A DNA stretch of 5,896 bases from Brachyspira catarrhinii (GCF_005518285.1 NZ_SJDU01000128.1:1-5896), one strand, 5' to 3'. Counted from the first letter of the stretch, positions 1-5,232 are shown. Translations and numbers: made by a program. Notes: generated by a model not told the origin, from the letters alone.

Positions 1-8
1 GTTTAAAA

Positions 9-176
9 TTAAATAACGAAAAAAACTTTCGCGTTTTTAAAATCCTTTTCGCAGTCTACTTTCGTTATCGTTATAAGATTATTTTTTATTCTCGGGTCCT
101 CGATTTCTTTAAATATAATCGCCGAAAGAAGCTGTTTAATATTTTCGTTAATTCTAAATATTCTATGAGAAGGCAT
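9..176 (-). CDS. rbfA: Ribosome-binding factor A, N-terminal half, frame interrupted near window edge
   Basis: RbfA binds the 30S subunit and assists late 16S rRNA 5'-end maturation, notably at low temperature. Reading the minus strand from ATG at 174-176 gives 55 residues that fit the start of the RbfA KH-type fold: an N-terminal helix, the EIEDPR motif (residues 24-29, family consensus EIKDPR), then a strand and the segment ending in NAKVF (48-52, family AKVY). Family members are usually about 110-130 residues, but here TAA at 9-11 ends the frame straight after that strand. The stop follows a run of seven A on the plus strand (19-25). Shifting frame at the run removes the stop, and one shifted frame reads SLFNFK, which resembles the family's continuation. 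The gene may therefore be a frameshifted pseudogene, a slippage-dependent gene, or carry a sequencing error. It lies 22 bases after the cheW stop with only a weak purine-rich ribosome site, so it is probably cotranscribed. Family assignment is fairly sure; the state of the gene is not. Confidence 0.72.
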   Translation of the reverse strand: MPSHRIFRINENIKQLLSAIIFKEIEDPRIKNNLITITKVDCEKDFKNAKVFFVI

Positions 177-198
177 TTATTTTTTTCTATATTTAATT

Positions 199-663
199 TT
201 AAACTACCGAATTATTTACAGCGGTATTCAAATCGTCAAGTTCGTTTTTCAAAAACACTTTGTCTATATTAACCAAAATAATCATCTGTTCGTTAGCCTT
301 AACGAGTCCCGTTATATATCTATTGTCGATGCCAGAATTTATATCAATATCTTCTTGAATATCGTTTTCGTTAATCGTAAGAACATCGGAAACGGAATCG
401 ACAACCAAACCGTATTTTTTATTTCCTATCGCCACAACGACAATAACGCAATTTTCTGGGTCCATAGGAGCGTCAAAATGAAATCTCGCTCTCAAATCTA
501 TAACGAGTATTATAGTTCCTCTCAAATTAATTATTCCTTTCAAATAATCGGGGCAGTTTGGAATCGGCGTGGGCTGAATAAAATTAAGTATTTCTTGCAC
601 TTTTAATATATCTATTCCGTATAATTCGTTATTTATATTAAACACAAGTATTTGATTTGACAT
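199..663 (-). CDS. cheW: CheW-type chemotaxis adaptor protein
   Basis: This is a cytoplasmic adaptor that links chemoreceptors to the histidine kinase CheA. The 154 residues form a single CheW domain with no fused receiver or kinase. It starts with a short strand (QILVFNINNELYGIDI, residues 4-19), followed by VQEIL (22-26) and the family hallmark around INLRG...VIDLR (45-58), where PVIDLR is the usual form. GLVVDSVSDVL (85-95) and a last strand pair around ITGLVKANEQMIILVNIDKVF (117-137) complete the fold. The length is normal for stand-alone CheW. The ATG at 661-663 is preceded by AAGGAG (669-674) with five bases of spacing, and a strong promoter lies just upstream. rbfA follows after 22 bases. 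No cheA, receptor or flagellar gene is visible nearby, so which chemotaxis array it serves cannot be told; spirochaetes often carry several CheW paralogues. Confidence 0.93.
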   Translation of the reverse strand: MSNQILVFNINNELYGIDILKVQEILNFIQPTPIPNCPDYLKGIINLRGTIILVIDLRARFHFDAPMDPENCVIVVVAIGNKKYGLVVDSVSDVLTINENDIQEDIDINSGIDNRYITGLVKANEQMIILVNIDKVFLKNELDDLNTAVNNSVV

Positions 664-690
664 ATTTTCTCCTTAAAAACGACAATTATG

Positions 691-718
691 ATTATATTAT
701 ATAATAAGCATAAGTCAA
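691..718 (-). promoter_or_regulatory. Sigma-70-type promoter for cheW (and rbfA)
   Basis: On the minus strand, TTGACT (713-718) and TATAAT (691-696) are separated by 16 bases. This is close to consensus on both boxes, and the GC step in the -35 box stands out from its AT-rich surroundings. Transcription would start near 683-685, giving a leader of about 20 bases that contains the AAGGAG ribosome site. The box sits after the tRNA operon terminator, so cheW is probably transcribed independently. Confidence 0.72.
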
Positions 719-815
719 GTAATTTTATTTTATATTAATTTTTATTTATATTTATCGGAATAATATTTTTTGATTGTATTAAATAAAATTAGAATTTACA
801 ATTTTTATTAATAAT

Positions 816-853
816 TAAATAAAAATAAAAAGCCCGCATCGAACGATACGAGC
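816..853 (-). terminator. Rho-independent terminator of the tRNA operon
   Basis: The minus strand reads a 9-bp stem (GCTCGTATC / GATGCGGGC) with a GTTC loop at 832-853. Two of the pairs are G-U, and they form only in minus-strand RNA. A T-rich run of TTTTTATTTTTATTT follows (817-831). It lies nine bases beyond the 3' end of tRNA-Glu and upstream of the cheW promoter, where a terminator for the tRNA unit is expected. Confidence 0.85.
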
Positions 854-861
854 TTAAAACG

Positions 862-935
862 AACCGGTGACGGGTTTCGAACCCGCGAATGCAGGAATGA
901 AAATCCTGTGTGTTAAACCACTTCACCACACCGGC
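862..935 (-). tRNA. tRNA-Glu (anticodon TTC)
   Basis: The minus strand folds as a complete cloverleaf. The acceptor GCCGGTG pairs with CACCGGT, the D arm carries the GG pair of the loop, and the anticodon stem CAGGA/TCCTG closes the loop TTTTCAT, giving anticodon TTC (plus-strand complement at 899-901). The T arm is GCGGG, TTCGAAA, CCCGT. The 3' CCA is not encoded and must be added afterwards. Two details are odd: the first acceptor pair would be G1-U72, and the discriminator base is T, whereas bacterial tRNA-Glu usually has G1-C72 with G or A at 73. It is the second gene of a two-tRNA unit, 32 bases after tRNA-Lys. Besides translation, Glu-tRNA can feed haem synthesis or the Gln-tRNA amidotransferase route, but nothing here shows which is used. 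Confidence 0.93.
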
Positions 936-967
936 ATTATTTAAGAGGCACAATCAAAAGAACTAAA

Positions 968-1040
968 TGAGCCAAGAAAGATTCGAACTTTCGACAACCG
1001 CCTTAAAAGGGCGATGCTCTACCGACTGAGCTATTGGCCC
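968..1040 (-). tRNA. tRNA-Lys (anticodon TTT)
   Basis: The minus strand folds as a complete cloverleaf. The acceptor GGGCCAA pairs with TTGGCTC (one G-U pair), and the discriminator is A. The D arm AGCTC...GAGC holds the loop GG. The anticodon stem TCGCC/GGCGG closes CTTTTAA, giving anticodon TTT, and the T arm is GAAAG, TTCGAAT, CTTTC. CCA is not encoded. It is the first gene of the unit, about 22 bases downstream of the predicted transcription start, so only a short 5' leader must be removed by RNase P. The TTT anticodon would read the AAA codons that dominate this AT-rich genome. Confidence 0.95.
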
Positions 1041-1069
1041 GCATTTGTTTTTTAATCAAATGTTTGAAT

Positions 1070-1098
1070 ATATTACAATATTAATAAATTTTTGTCAA
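1070..1098 (-). promoter_or_regulatory. Promoter of the tRNA-Lys/tRNA-Glu operon
   Basis: On the minus strand, TTGACA (1093-1098), a perfect -35 box, is followed after exactly 17 bases by TAATAT (1070-1075). This near-consensus arrangement is typical of stable RNA genes. Start of transcription is predicted near 1063, about 22 bases before tRNA-Lys. Confidence 0.8.
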
Positions 1099-1152
1099 GC
1101 GTTATTTTTATTAATTTTCGTCAATTATTAAAATTATTGCTTTTTTATATCG

Positions 1153-1182
1153 TTAGATTAAAATATCGGCATAATTTATAAT
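1153..1182 (+). promoter_or_regulatory. Possible promoter for the DUF4416 gene
   Basis: TTAGAT (1153-1158), 18 bases, then TATAAT (1177-1182) on the plus strand, with a start predicted near 1189 and a 20-base leader to the ATG at 1210. The -10 box is consensus but the -35 is weak. TATAAT-like strings are common by chance in DNA this AT-rich, so this is a tentative call. Confidence 0.35.
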
Positions 1183-1209
1183 TTTTTACAATATATTTTT
1201 GGAATTTTA

Positions 1210-1767
1210 ATGAGCAAAGCCTTAAAACAATCAAAAGCCGTCCTTATAATAGCTTTTATGTATGGAGATTTTGAAGTTTACGAATATGCGTTAAAAGACT
1301 CTATAGAAAATTTTGGCTCTATAAAAATTATTAGCGAAGAATATTTATTTTCACATTCGATTTATTATAAAGAAGAAATGGGCGAAAATTTGAGGAAAAG
1401 ATTCTTGGTTTTTGAAAATATGATTGAAAGAGATTATTTAGTCGAAGCAAAAAAAATCACGGACAAAATAGAAAAAAAATATTTGGACGAAAAAGGAAAC
1501 AGAAAAATCAATATTGACCCCGCGATACTCACTCTTGAAAATTTTATTTTGGCTACAAATAAAAATTTTACTCATAGAATATATTTGAGAGACGGAGTTT
1601 TTGCCGATTTGACTCTGATATATAAAAAGAAAAAAGGCTATACGGAACTCGATTGGACTTACGCCGATTATTCTAGCGAGGAGACAAAATCGTTTTTAAA
1701 TAGCGTAAGAGATTTATTTTATAATCGTTTAATAGAAAGTTCGCCGTTCGGTAGTAATTGGAAATAA
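1210..1767 (+). CDS. DUF4416 family protein, function unknown
   Basis: The 185-residue product has no signal peptide or membrane segment and should be cytoplasmic. It matches the pattern I know for DUF4416 proteins of spirochaetes, Thermotogae and deltaproteobacteria: an N-terminal strand VLIIAFMYGD (11-20), a YYKEEMG motif (52-58), RKRFLVFE (62-69), the highly conserved stretch NIDPAILTLENFILATNKNF followed by THRIYL (101-126), then LIYKKKKGYTELDWTYADY (136-154) and a C-terminal helix. The length is normal for the family. No reaction is established for the family as far as I know, and neighbours do not help because the gene stands alone between a divergent tRNA operon and a convergent ankyrin gene. 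ATG at 1210 is preceded by a modest GGA site (1201-1203) with six bases of spacing; no better upstream start is seen. No hairpin with a T run suited to the plus strand follows the stop. Confidence 0.82.
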   Translation: MSKALKQSKAVLIIAFMYGDFEVYEYALKDSIENFGSIKIISEEYLFSHSIYYKEEMGENLRKRFLVFENMIERDYLVEAKKITDKIEKKYLDEKGNRKINIDPAILTLENFILATNKNFTHRIYLRDGVFADLTLIYKKKKGYTELDWTYADYSSEETKSFLNSVRDLFYNRLIESSPFGSNWK

Positions 1768-1790
1768 TTTTTTTTAATAGTTAAGTAGTT

Positions 1791-1826
1791 AAAATTATAA
1801 AGCCGCCCGTTAGGACGACTTTATAA
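1791..1826 (-). terminator. Hairpin terminator of the ankyrin-repeat gene
   Basis: In minus-strand RNA the segment 1795-1826 folds into a continuous 14-bp stem with a UAAC loop. Its core is AAAGUCGUCC / GGGCGGCUUU, including two U-G pairs. The same two positions are C-A mismatches in plus-strand RNA, so the structure belongs to the minus strand. It is followed by a short T run (1791-1794). It lies about 45 bases past the stop codon of the ankyrin gene. The T run is short, so efficiency may be moderate. Confidence 0.65.
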
Positions 1827-1832
1827 AATAAC

Positions 1833-1877
1833 AAGGAGAAAAAATTTATGAAAAAAATTATCTATTCGCTTATTTAA
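1833..1877 (+). other. Orphan ribosome-binding site with nine-codon reading frame
   Basis: A consensus AAGGAG (1833-1838), nine bases of spacing and ATG at 1848 look like the start of a normal gene. The frame reads MKKIIYSLI, the kind of lysine-then-hydrophobic opening found in exported proteins, and then stops at 1875-1877. It lies between the hairpin and the end of the convergent ankyrin gene and overlaps that gene's last codons. It may be the surviving 5' end of a lost secreted-protein gene cut by a rearrangement. It could also be a chance match in A-rich DNA. Confidence 0.35.
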
Positions 1878-2310
1878 CCGCTCCAGCTTTTTTAAGTATC
1901 TTCACTATGTCTTTATATTCTTTTTCAAAAGCGTAAGCCAAAGCCGTTTTTTTATCTCTATCTCTTATATTAAGAGTGGCGTCCGCATTTACCAAAAGTT
2001 TTACTATTTCAATATGTCCTTCTTCCGCAGCCTTACTTAACGCCGTTCTGTTTTTAACATTGCCAACATTTATATTCACTTTCTTATTTAACAAGAGTTC
2101 AACTATTTCCGTAAAACCTTTTTCAGCCGCTTCCATCAAAGGAGTTTCGCCAATCATGTTTCTCGTATTGATATTAACGCCCGCCATTATAAGTTCTTTC
2201 GCTTTATTAATATCGTTATTTTTCAAAGCTCTCATTAGCAAATCTTGTTCGCTACCAAACAAACTTAATGATAATATAAATGTCGCTATAACTATAAATA
2301 CTCGTTTCAT
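1870..2310 (-). CDS. Exported ankyrin-repeat protein
   Basis: Residues 1-20 form a signal peptide (MKR, then a hydrophobic run IVIATFILSLSLF, with probable cleavage near FGS-EQ), so the protein should act in the periplasm or outside the cytoplasm. There is no cysteine at the cleavage site, so it is not a lipoprotein. The mature part is almost wholly four ankyrin repeats: about 22-50 (degenerate cap), 54-83 (GETPLMEAAEKG...), 87-116 (NRTALSKAAEEGH...) and 120-146 (KKTALAYAFEKEY...), in exact 33-residue register. Ankyrin arrays bind other proteins; the partner is unknown and no enzymatic domain is present. ATG at 2308-2310 is preceded by AAGGAG (2322-2327) with a rather long 11-base spacing; a second AAGG lies too close to the start. 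The gene is convergent with the DUF4416 gene and ends before a minus-strand hairpin. Small exported ankyrin proteins are, to my knowledge, common in Brachyspira. Confidence 0.88.
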   Translation of the reverse strand: MKRVFIVIATFILSLSLFGSEQDLLMRALKNNDINKAKELIMAGVNINTRNMIGETPLMEAAEKGFTEIVELLLNKKVNINVGNVKNRTALSKAAEEGHIEIVKLLVNADATLNIRDRDKKTALAYAFEKEYKDIVKILKKAGAVK

Positions 2311-2340
2311 AACCTTACTAACTCCTTTATCCCTTTAATT

Positions 2341-2618
2341 TTTTATTAACCTCAATTTATTTTCACTGTCTAAACATAAGATACAAAACTTTGCCGAAAG
2401 TGTTGCAAAATTTTTATTTTTAAATTTTTAATTTTAAAAAAACTATTTGACTATAAAAAATTTTTTGTTATATTTACGATTTTTTGATTTTCCCGATTTA
2501 AAATTTTGCCGATTAAATTTTTTTAATTAATTTTTATTAGAATTTTTTTCAATTAATTTTAAATTTAATTTTTTAATCGAAAATTATTTGAAGAATTATT
2601 TTAAAAATATTTTGGAAT
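2341..2618. other. Gene-free, extremely AT-rich intergenic stretch
   Basis: The 308 bases between the ankyrin gene start and the rsgA stop hold no reading frame with recognisable protein character on either strand. Most of it is runs of A and T with a few CCGAT/GCCGAT islands near 2490-2515. No G+C stem followed by a T run is seen after rsgA, so its terminator is not identified. Upstream of the ankyrin gene the only patterned piece is a small inverted repeat, ACTTT-GCCG-AAAGT, at 2388-2401, next to a possible weak -35 (TTGCAA on the minus strand, 2403-2408). I cannot name a convincing promoter for the ankyrin gene. Confidence 0.6.
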
Positions 2619-3716
2619 TTATTTTTTAAGATTTTTATTTATTTTCTTATAATCGTTTTTATATTTCATTATTTTTTTTAACGCGGTTTTTCTGTCTTTC
2701 TTTATTTGGGTCGAAGTTTTTTGAAGACGCTTATTTTCGTTTAATAAAATTATATAAGCCTCGTATCTTTCGTAAGGAATTTTTCCTTCATCCAAAAGTT
2801 TAAGAATATAACAATCTGGTTCATGCTGATGCGAGCAGTTTTTGAATTTGCAATTTTTTGAAAGTTCTTCCAAATCCTCGAAAGTTTTTTTTATTCCTCT
2901 GTCGTCTTCCCACAAATCCAAATTTCTGAGTCCCGGTGTATCTATAACTACTCCTCCGCCTTCCAAAACCAAAAGTTCTCTGTGCGTTGTCGTGTGCATT
3001 CCTTTAAAATCGTATTCTCTCACTTCGCTTGTTTTCATTTTTTCTTTTTTAAGCAAATAATTAATTATTGTCGATTTACCCGAACCAGAAGCTCCGATAA
3101 AAACCGAAGATGTATTTTTTTTAATATATTCCAAAAATTTTTTAGCGTTATTTCCCGTCTTTGCATCGTATCCGAATACGATTTCGTTTGGGTAATTTTC
3201 TTTTATATTCTTTAATAATTCTTCAAATTCGCTTTTTGGGTAAATGTCGATTTTGCTTATCGCTATAATCGGTTTAATCTCCGAAGTATGAGCGATTGAT
3301 AAATATCTTGCGATTGCGGACATTGGCATTTCGTTATCCAAAGCGACAATTATAAAAACATAATCTATATTGCTTACGATTGCTTGAATATCGTTTTTTT
3401 TGATATTTGCCTTTCTGTATAAAATATTTTTTCTCGTTAAAATCGTATCAATAAAAGCGTTATTATCGGACTTTCTCATCAAAACCCAATCGCCCACAAT
3501 TGGAAGCTCGCTTTGAACTTCCGATTTATGTCTTATTTTGCCTTTAATTCTTGCCAGAAATTCGCCTTCGTCTGAAAAAAGCGTATAATATCTTTTATTT
3601 ATTCTTATTACTCTTGCTGGAATCAAATCTTTATTATTTGAATTATTTAAAATTTCCGAAGTCGACTTTTCAAAATATTCGTCAAAACCAATATCTTTTA
3701 TTTTAAAATCCGTCAA
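2619..3716 (-). CDS. rsgA: Small ribosomal subunit biogenesis GTPase RsgA
   Basis: RsgA (YjeQ/YloQ) is a GTPase that docks on the 30S subunit late in assembly, checks the decoding centre and releases assembly factors such as RbfA. The 365 residues show the full architecture. An N-terminal extension and OB fold (about 35-90) is followed by a circularly permuted G domain with motifs in the order G4 SKID (154-157), G5 DAKTG (184-188), G1 GASGSGKST (208-216), G2 TTTH (242-245) and G3 DTPG (259-262). A zinc-binding region follows with C289, C294, H296 and C302. A lysine-rich helical tail (about 325-365) probably contacts rRNA. G4 has S instead of N, a tolerated variation in this family. The start is TTG (3714-3716): AGAGAGGA ends five bases before it, and the first in-frame ATG is near residue 130, inside the G domain. 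The gene is divergent from the peptidase gene and has its own promoter. Its partner RbfA is encoded in the same window, but not in the same operon. Confidence 0.96.
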   Translation of the reverse strand: MTDFKIKDIGFDEYFEKSTSEILNNSNNKDLIPARVIRINKRYYTLFSDEGEFLARIKGKIRHKSEVQSELPIVGDWVLMRKSDNNAFIDTILTRKNILYRKANIKKNDIQAIVSNIDYVFIIVALDNEMPMSAIARYLSIAHTSEIKPIIAISKIDIYPKSEFEELLKNIKENYPNEIVFGYDAKTGNNAKKFLEYIKKNTSSVFIGASGSGKSTIINYLLKKEKMKTSEVREYDFKGMHTTTHRELLVLEGGGVVIDTPGLRNLDLWEDDRGIKKTFEDLEELSKNCKFKNCSHQHEPDCYILKLLDEGKIPYERYEAYIILLNENKRLQKTSTQIKKDRKTALKKIMKYKNDYKKINKNLKK

Positions 3717-3769
3717 ATTTTCCTCTCTTAAATTTTATAAAATTTTATAATATTTTTTTCAATAACTTT

Positions 3770-3798
3770 ATTAAACCTTATTAAATTATATTTGTCAA
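3770..3798 (-). promoter_or_regulatory. Promoter of rsgA
   Basis: On the minus strand, perfect TTGACA (3793-3798), 17 bases, then TTTAAT (3770-3775). Transcription is predicted to start near 3763, leaving a leader of about 45 very AT-rich bases, with a repeated AATTTTATA motif, before the TTG start. Confidence 0.65.
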
Positions 3799-3852
3799 TT
3801 TTTCGATAATTTTTATATAGTTTATTTATGTAATAATATAAAATTTTGCTAT

Positions 3853-3903
3853 GGAGCGCATTTTGTGAAAAAATACTTGCCAAATCTTATTTTTATTATA
3901 TAA
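3853..3903 (+). other. Orphan GGAG site with 12-codon frame in the rsgA-peptidase intergenic region
   Basis: GGAG (3853-3856), eight bases, then GTG at 3865 opens the frame MKKYLPNLIFII, which ends with TAA at 3901-3903. The peptide again looks like the beginning of an export signal. It overlaps the proposed promoter of the peptidase gene, so both cannot be fully functional in the obvious way. Either it is a remnant of an older gene start or a coincidence. No homologue can be recognised at this length. Confidence 0.25.
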
Positions 3904-3904
3904 T
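3877..3904 (+). promoter_or_regulatory. Promoter of the M30-type peptidase pair
   Basis: TTGCCA (3877-3882), 16 bases, then TATAAT (3899-3904), with a start near 3911 and a leader of about 45 bases to the ATG at 3956. A second copy of the string ATTATATAATA overlaps downstream (3906-3914 region), so the exact -10 could lie one repeat further on. The rsgA promoter lies back to back about 80 bases away. Confidence 0.55.
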
Positions 3905-3955
3905 AATTATATAATAAAATAAAAGGATAGGAATATATAAGGTAATATATTTTTT

Positions 3956-5215
3956 ATGAAGAAGATAATATTTTTAATTTGTTTATTTGCTTTAAGTTTT
4001 TATTCCTGCGCTATAAGAAAGGCTTTATCTCCGACTGGAAATTTGGACGATGAAAAAATTTTTTTTGGGCAGATGGTAAATAACGGTAAGGCGGCGGGCT
4101 GGTTTTATGTTCCCTGTAAATTGATAAAAACCACCGACCATTTGGCTATATATCTTCAAACCAAATTCCATAAACAATCTAAACTATCAGAAGAAGAAAG
4201 AGATATTAGTCTTTACGCTTTAAATAAACTCGTTCAGGAATTCGATTATTATTATGATGAAATAACGAATATTTATGGCGGGCATACCGATATTGACGCC
4301 AATTCAAAAATAATAATTTTATTGATGGATATTAATTTTAACAATAAGGGGAATAAGGTATTAGGATATTTTAATCCTCTGGATATGCATGGCTATAACG
4401 AAGGCGAAATTTTATATATGGATTTATCGAGCGCTAATTCGGATATAGACAAATCGATTGGAACTATGATTCATGAGTTTCAACATTTAATAAATTATAG
4501 TTATGTAGTAAGCGGAACGAGAAGAGAGATGGATTCTTGGTTAAACGAAGCTCTTTCGGAGTCCACTTCCATTCTTTTTAATAAATCTACGGCGGAAACT
4601 CGAATAAAAGAATTTAATAATATAAATTATTATTGTTTCTATACTTGGGATATACCGACTAATGTTAGTAATTATAGCGGTTCAAAGAGTTTTCCTAACG
4701 GTTTAGTTAATTATCCTTCCGCTTCAGTCTTTATGAATTGGCTTTATAAGAAAAACGGCTCAAAATCTGATATTTTCAAAAAAATTGCAGATTCTAAAGA
4801 AAATACGGATTATAATAAGGTATTAAAGTCGGTTTCTGGAGGCACAACTTGGGATAATTTGTTGCTTGAATGGATATCCGATATCGTTTCAAGTAATGCC
4901 GCTAAACCTGACAATGCTACCATAAATACCGCTAATGGAGATATAAATCTGTATCCTGGAGCAATGGTAGTTTGCGATAATTATAGCGGAACGGAAAGCG
5001 GCAATATAGTCAAAACAAATAGTAATAATAAAACCATAGTTCTTAATAAAGATACCACTTTAACGGGTTTTACTTCCGTAAAAGCAAGCGTGAGTTCTTC
5101 CATGTCTACTGTAAGCAGAGCGAGAAGAAACATTATAGAAGATGAAGAAGCTAAAGAAGAAAGTCAAATTATTAATATTCTTTTGGATAGAAACGGCAAT
5201 ATTAAAAAATATTAA
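3956..5215 (+). CDS. M30-type (hyicolysin-like) zinc metallopeptidase lipoprotein
   Basis: The product is predicted to be a surface or periplasmic lipoprotein that hydrolyses proteins with a zinc ion. Residues 1-17 are an export signal ending in the lipobox FYS-C18, a loose form typical of spirochaetes. The catalytic core has HEFQH (173-177), giving two zinc ligands and the catalytic Glu, and WLNEALSE (195-202), in which E198 is the likely third ligand. This matches the M30 layout. Upstream, HTDIDANSKI (110-119) is an acidic motif that might bind calcium. NYPSASVFMNWLY (252-264) fits the conserved helix after the active site. Residues from about 320 form a tail rich in N, T and S with a charged segment (388-403) that I cannot assign. 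The length of 419 fits a single-domain member plus this tail. Ribosome binding is weak: AAGG ends 13 bases before the ATG. The next gene, 17 bases downstream, is a diverged copy. The substrate is unknown, and the M30 assignment rests on motifs alone. Confidence 0.85.
   Translation: MKKIIFLICLFALSFYSCAIRKALSPTGNLDDEKIFFGQMVNNGKAAGWFYVPCKLIKTTDHLAIYLQTKFHKQSKLSEEERDISLYALNKLVQEFDYYYDEITNIYGGHTDIDANSKIIILLMDINFNNKGNKVLGYFNPLDMHGYNEGEILYMDLSSANSDIDKSIGTMIHEFQHLINYSYVVSGTRREMDSWLNEALSESTSILFNKSTAETRIKEFNNINYYCFYTWDIPTNVSNYSGSKSFPNGLVNYPSASVFMNWLYKKNGSKSDIFKKIADSKENTDYNKVLKSVSGGTTWDNLLLEWISDIVSSNAAKPDNATINTANGDINLYPGAMVVCDNYSGTESGNIVKTNSNNKTIVLNKDTTLTGFTSVKASVSSSMSTVSRARRNIIEDEEAKEESQIINILLDRNGNIKKY
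4610..4648 (+). repeat. 39-base identical block shared by the two peptidase genes (copy 1)
   Basis: Positions 4610-4648 are identical base for base to 5848-5886 and encode EFNNINYYCFYTW in both proteins. The other conserved motifs of the pair carry synonymous differences: HEFQHLIN is spelled differently at four codons. This block is therefore unusually well preserved, consistent with gene conversion between the tandem copies. Confidence 0.8.
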
Positions 5216-5232
5216 TTTTAATTGGAGAAGAT

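Noticed and set aside
355..606. Plus-strand open frame of 83 codons opposite cheW
   Set aside because: It lies wholly within cheW on the other strand, has no ribosome site and no recognisable protein character.
1768..1830. Terminator for the DUF4416 gene on the plus strand
   Set aside because: The hairpin has two C-A mismatches in plus-strand RNA and is followed by AAAATAAC rather than a T run; the T run at 1768-1775 has no stem before it.
1976..2338. Plus-strand open frame of 120 codons opposite the ankyrin gene
   Set aside because: It is a reverse-strand shadow of the repeat register; its composition (serine, phenylalanine and leucine rich) reflects the complement of ankyrin codons.
2522..2560. 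CRISPR or tandem repeat array in the AT-rich region
   Set aside because: Similar TTAATTAATTTTT strings recur but without constant length, spacing or distinct spacers.
2411..2618. Replication origin or mobile-element remnant in the AT-only stretch
   Set aside because: No iterated DnaA-box-like motif, terminal inverted repeat, target duplication or transposase fragment is visible; low-complexity AT sequence is normal between genes here.
2842..3215. Two overlapping plus-strand open frames opposite rsgA
   Set aside because: Both lie inside the certain RsgA coding region and show no domain or ribosome site.
3895..3916. Repeated ATTATATAATA as an operator or repeat element
   Set aside because: The unit is pure A and T next to a -10 box in an AT-rich region, so two copies are easily explained by chance.
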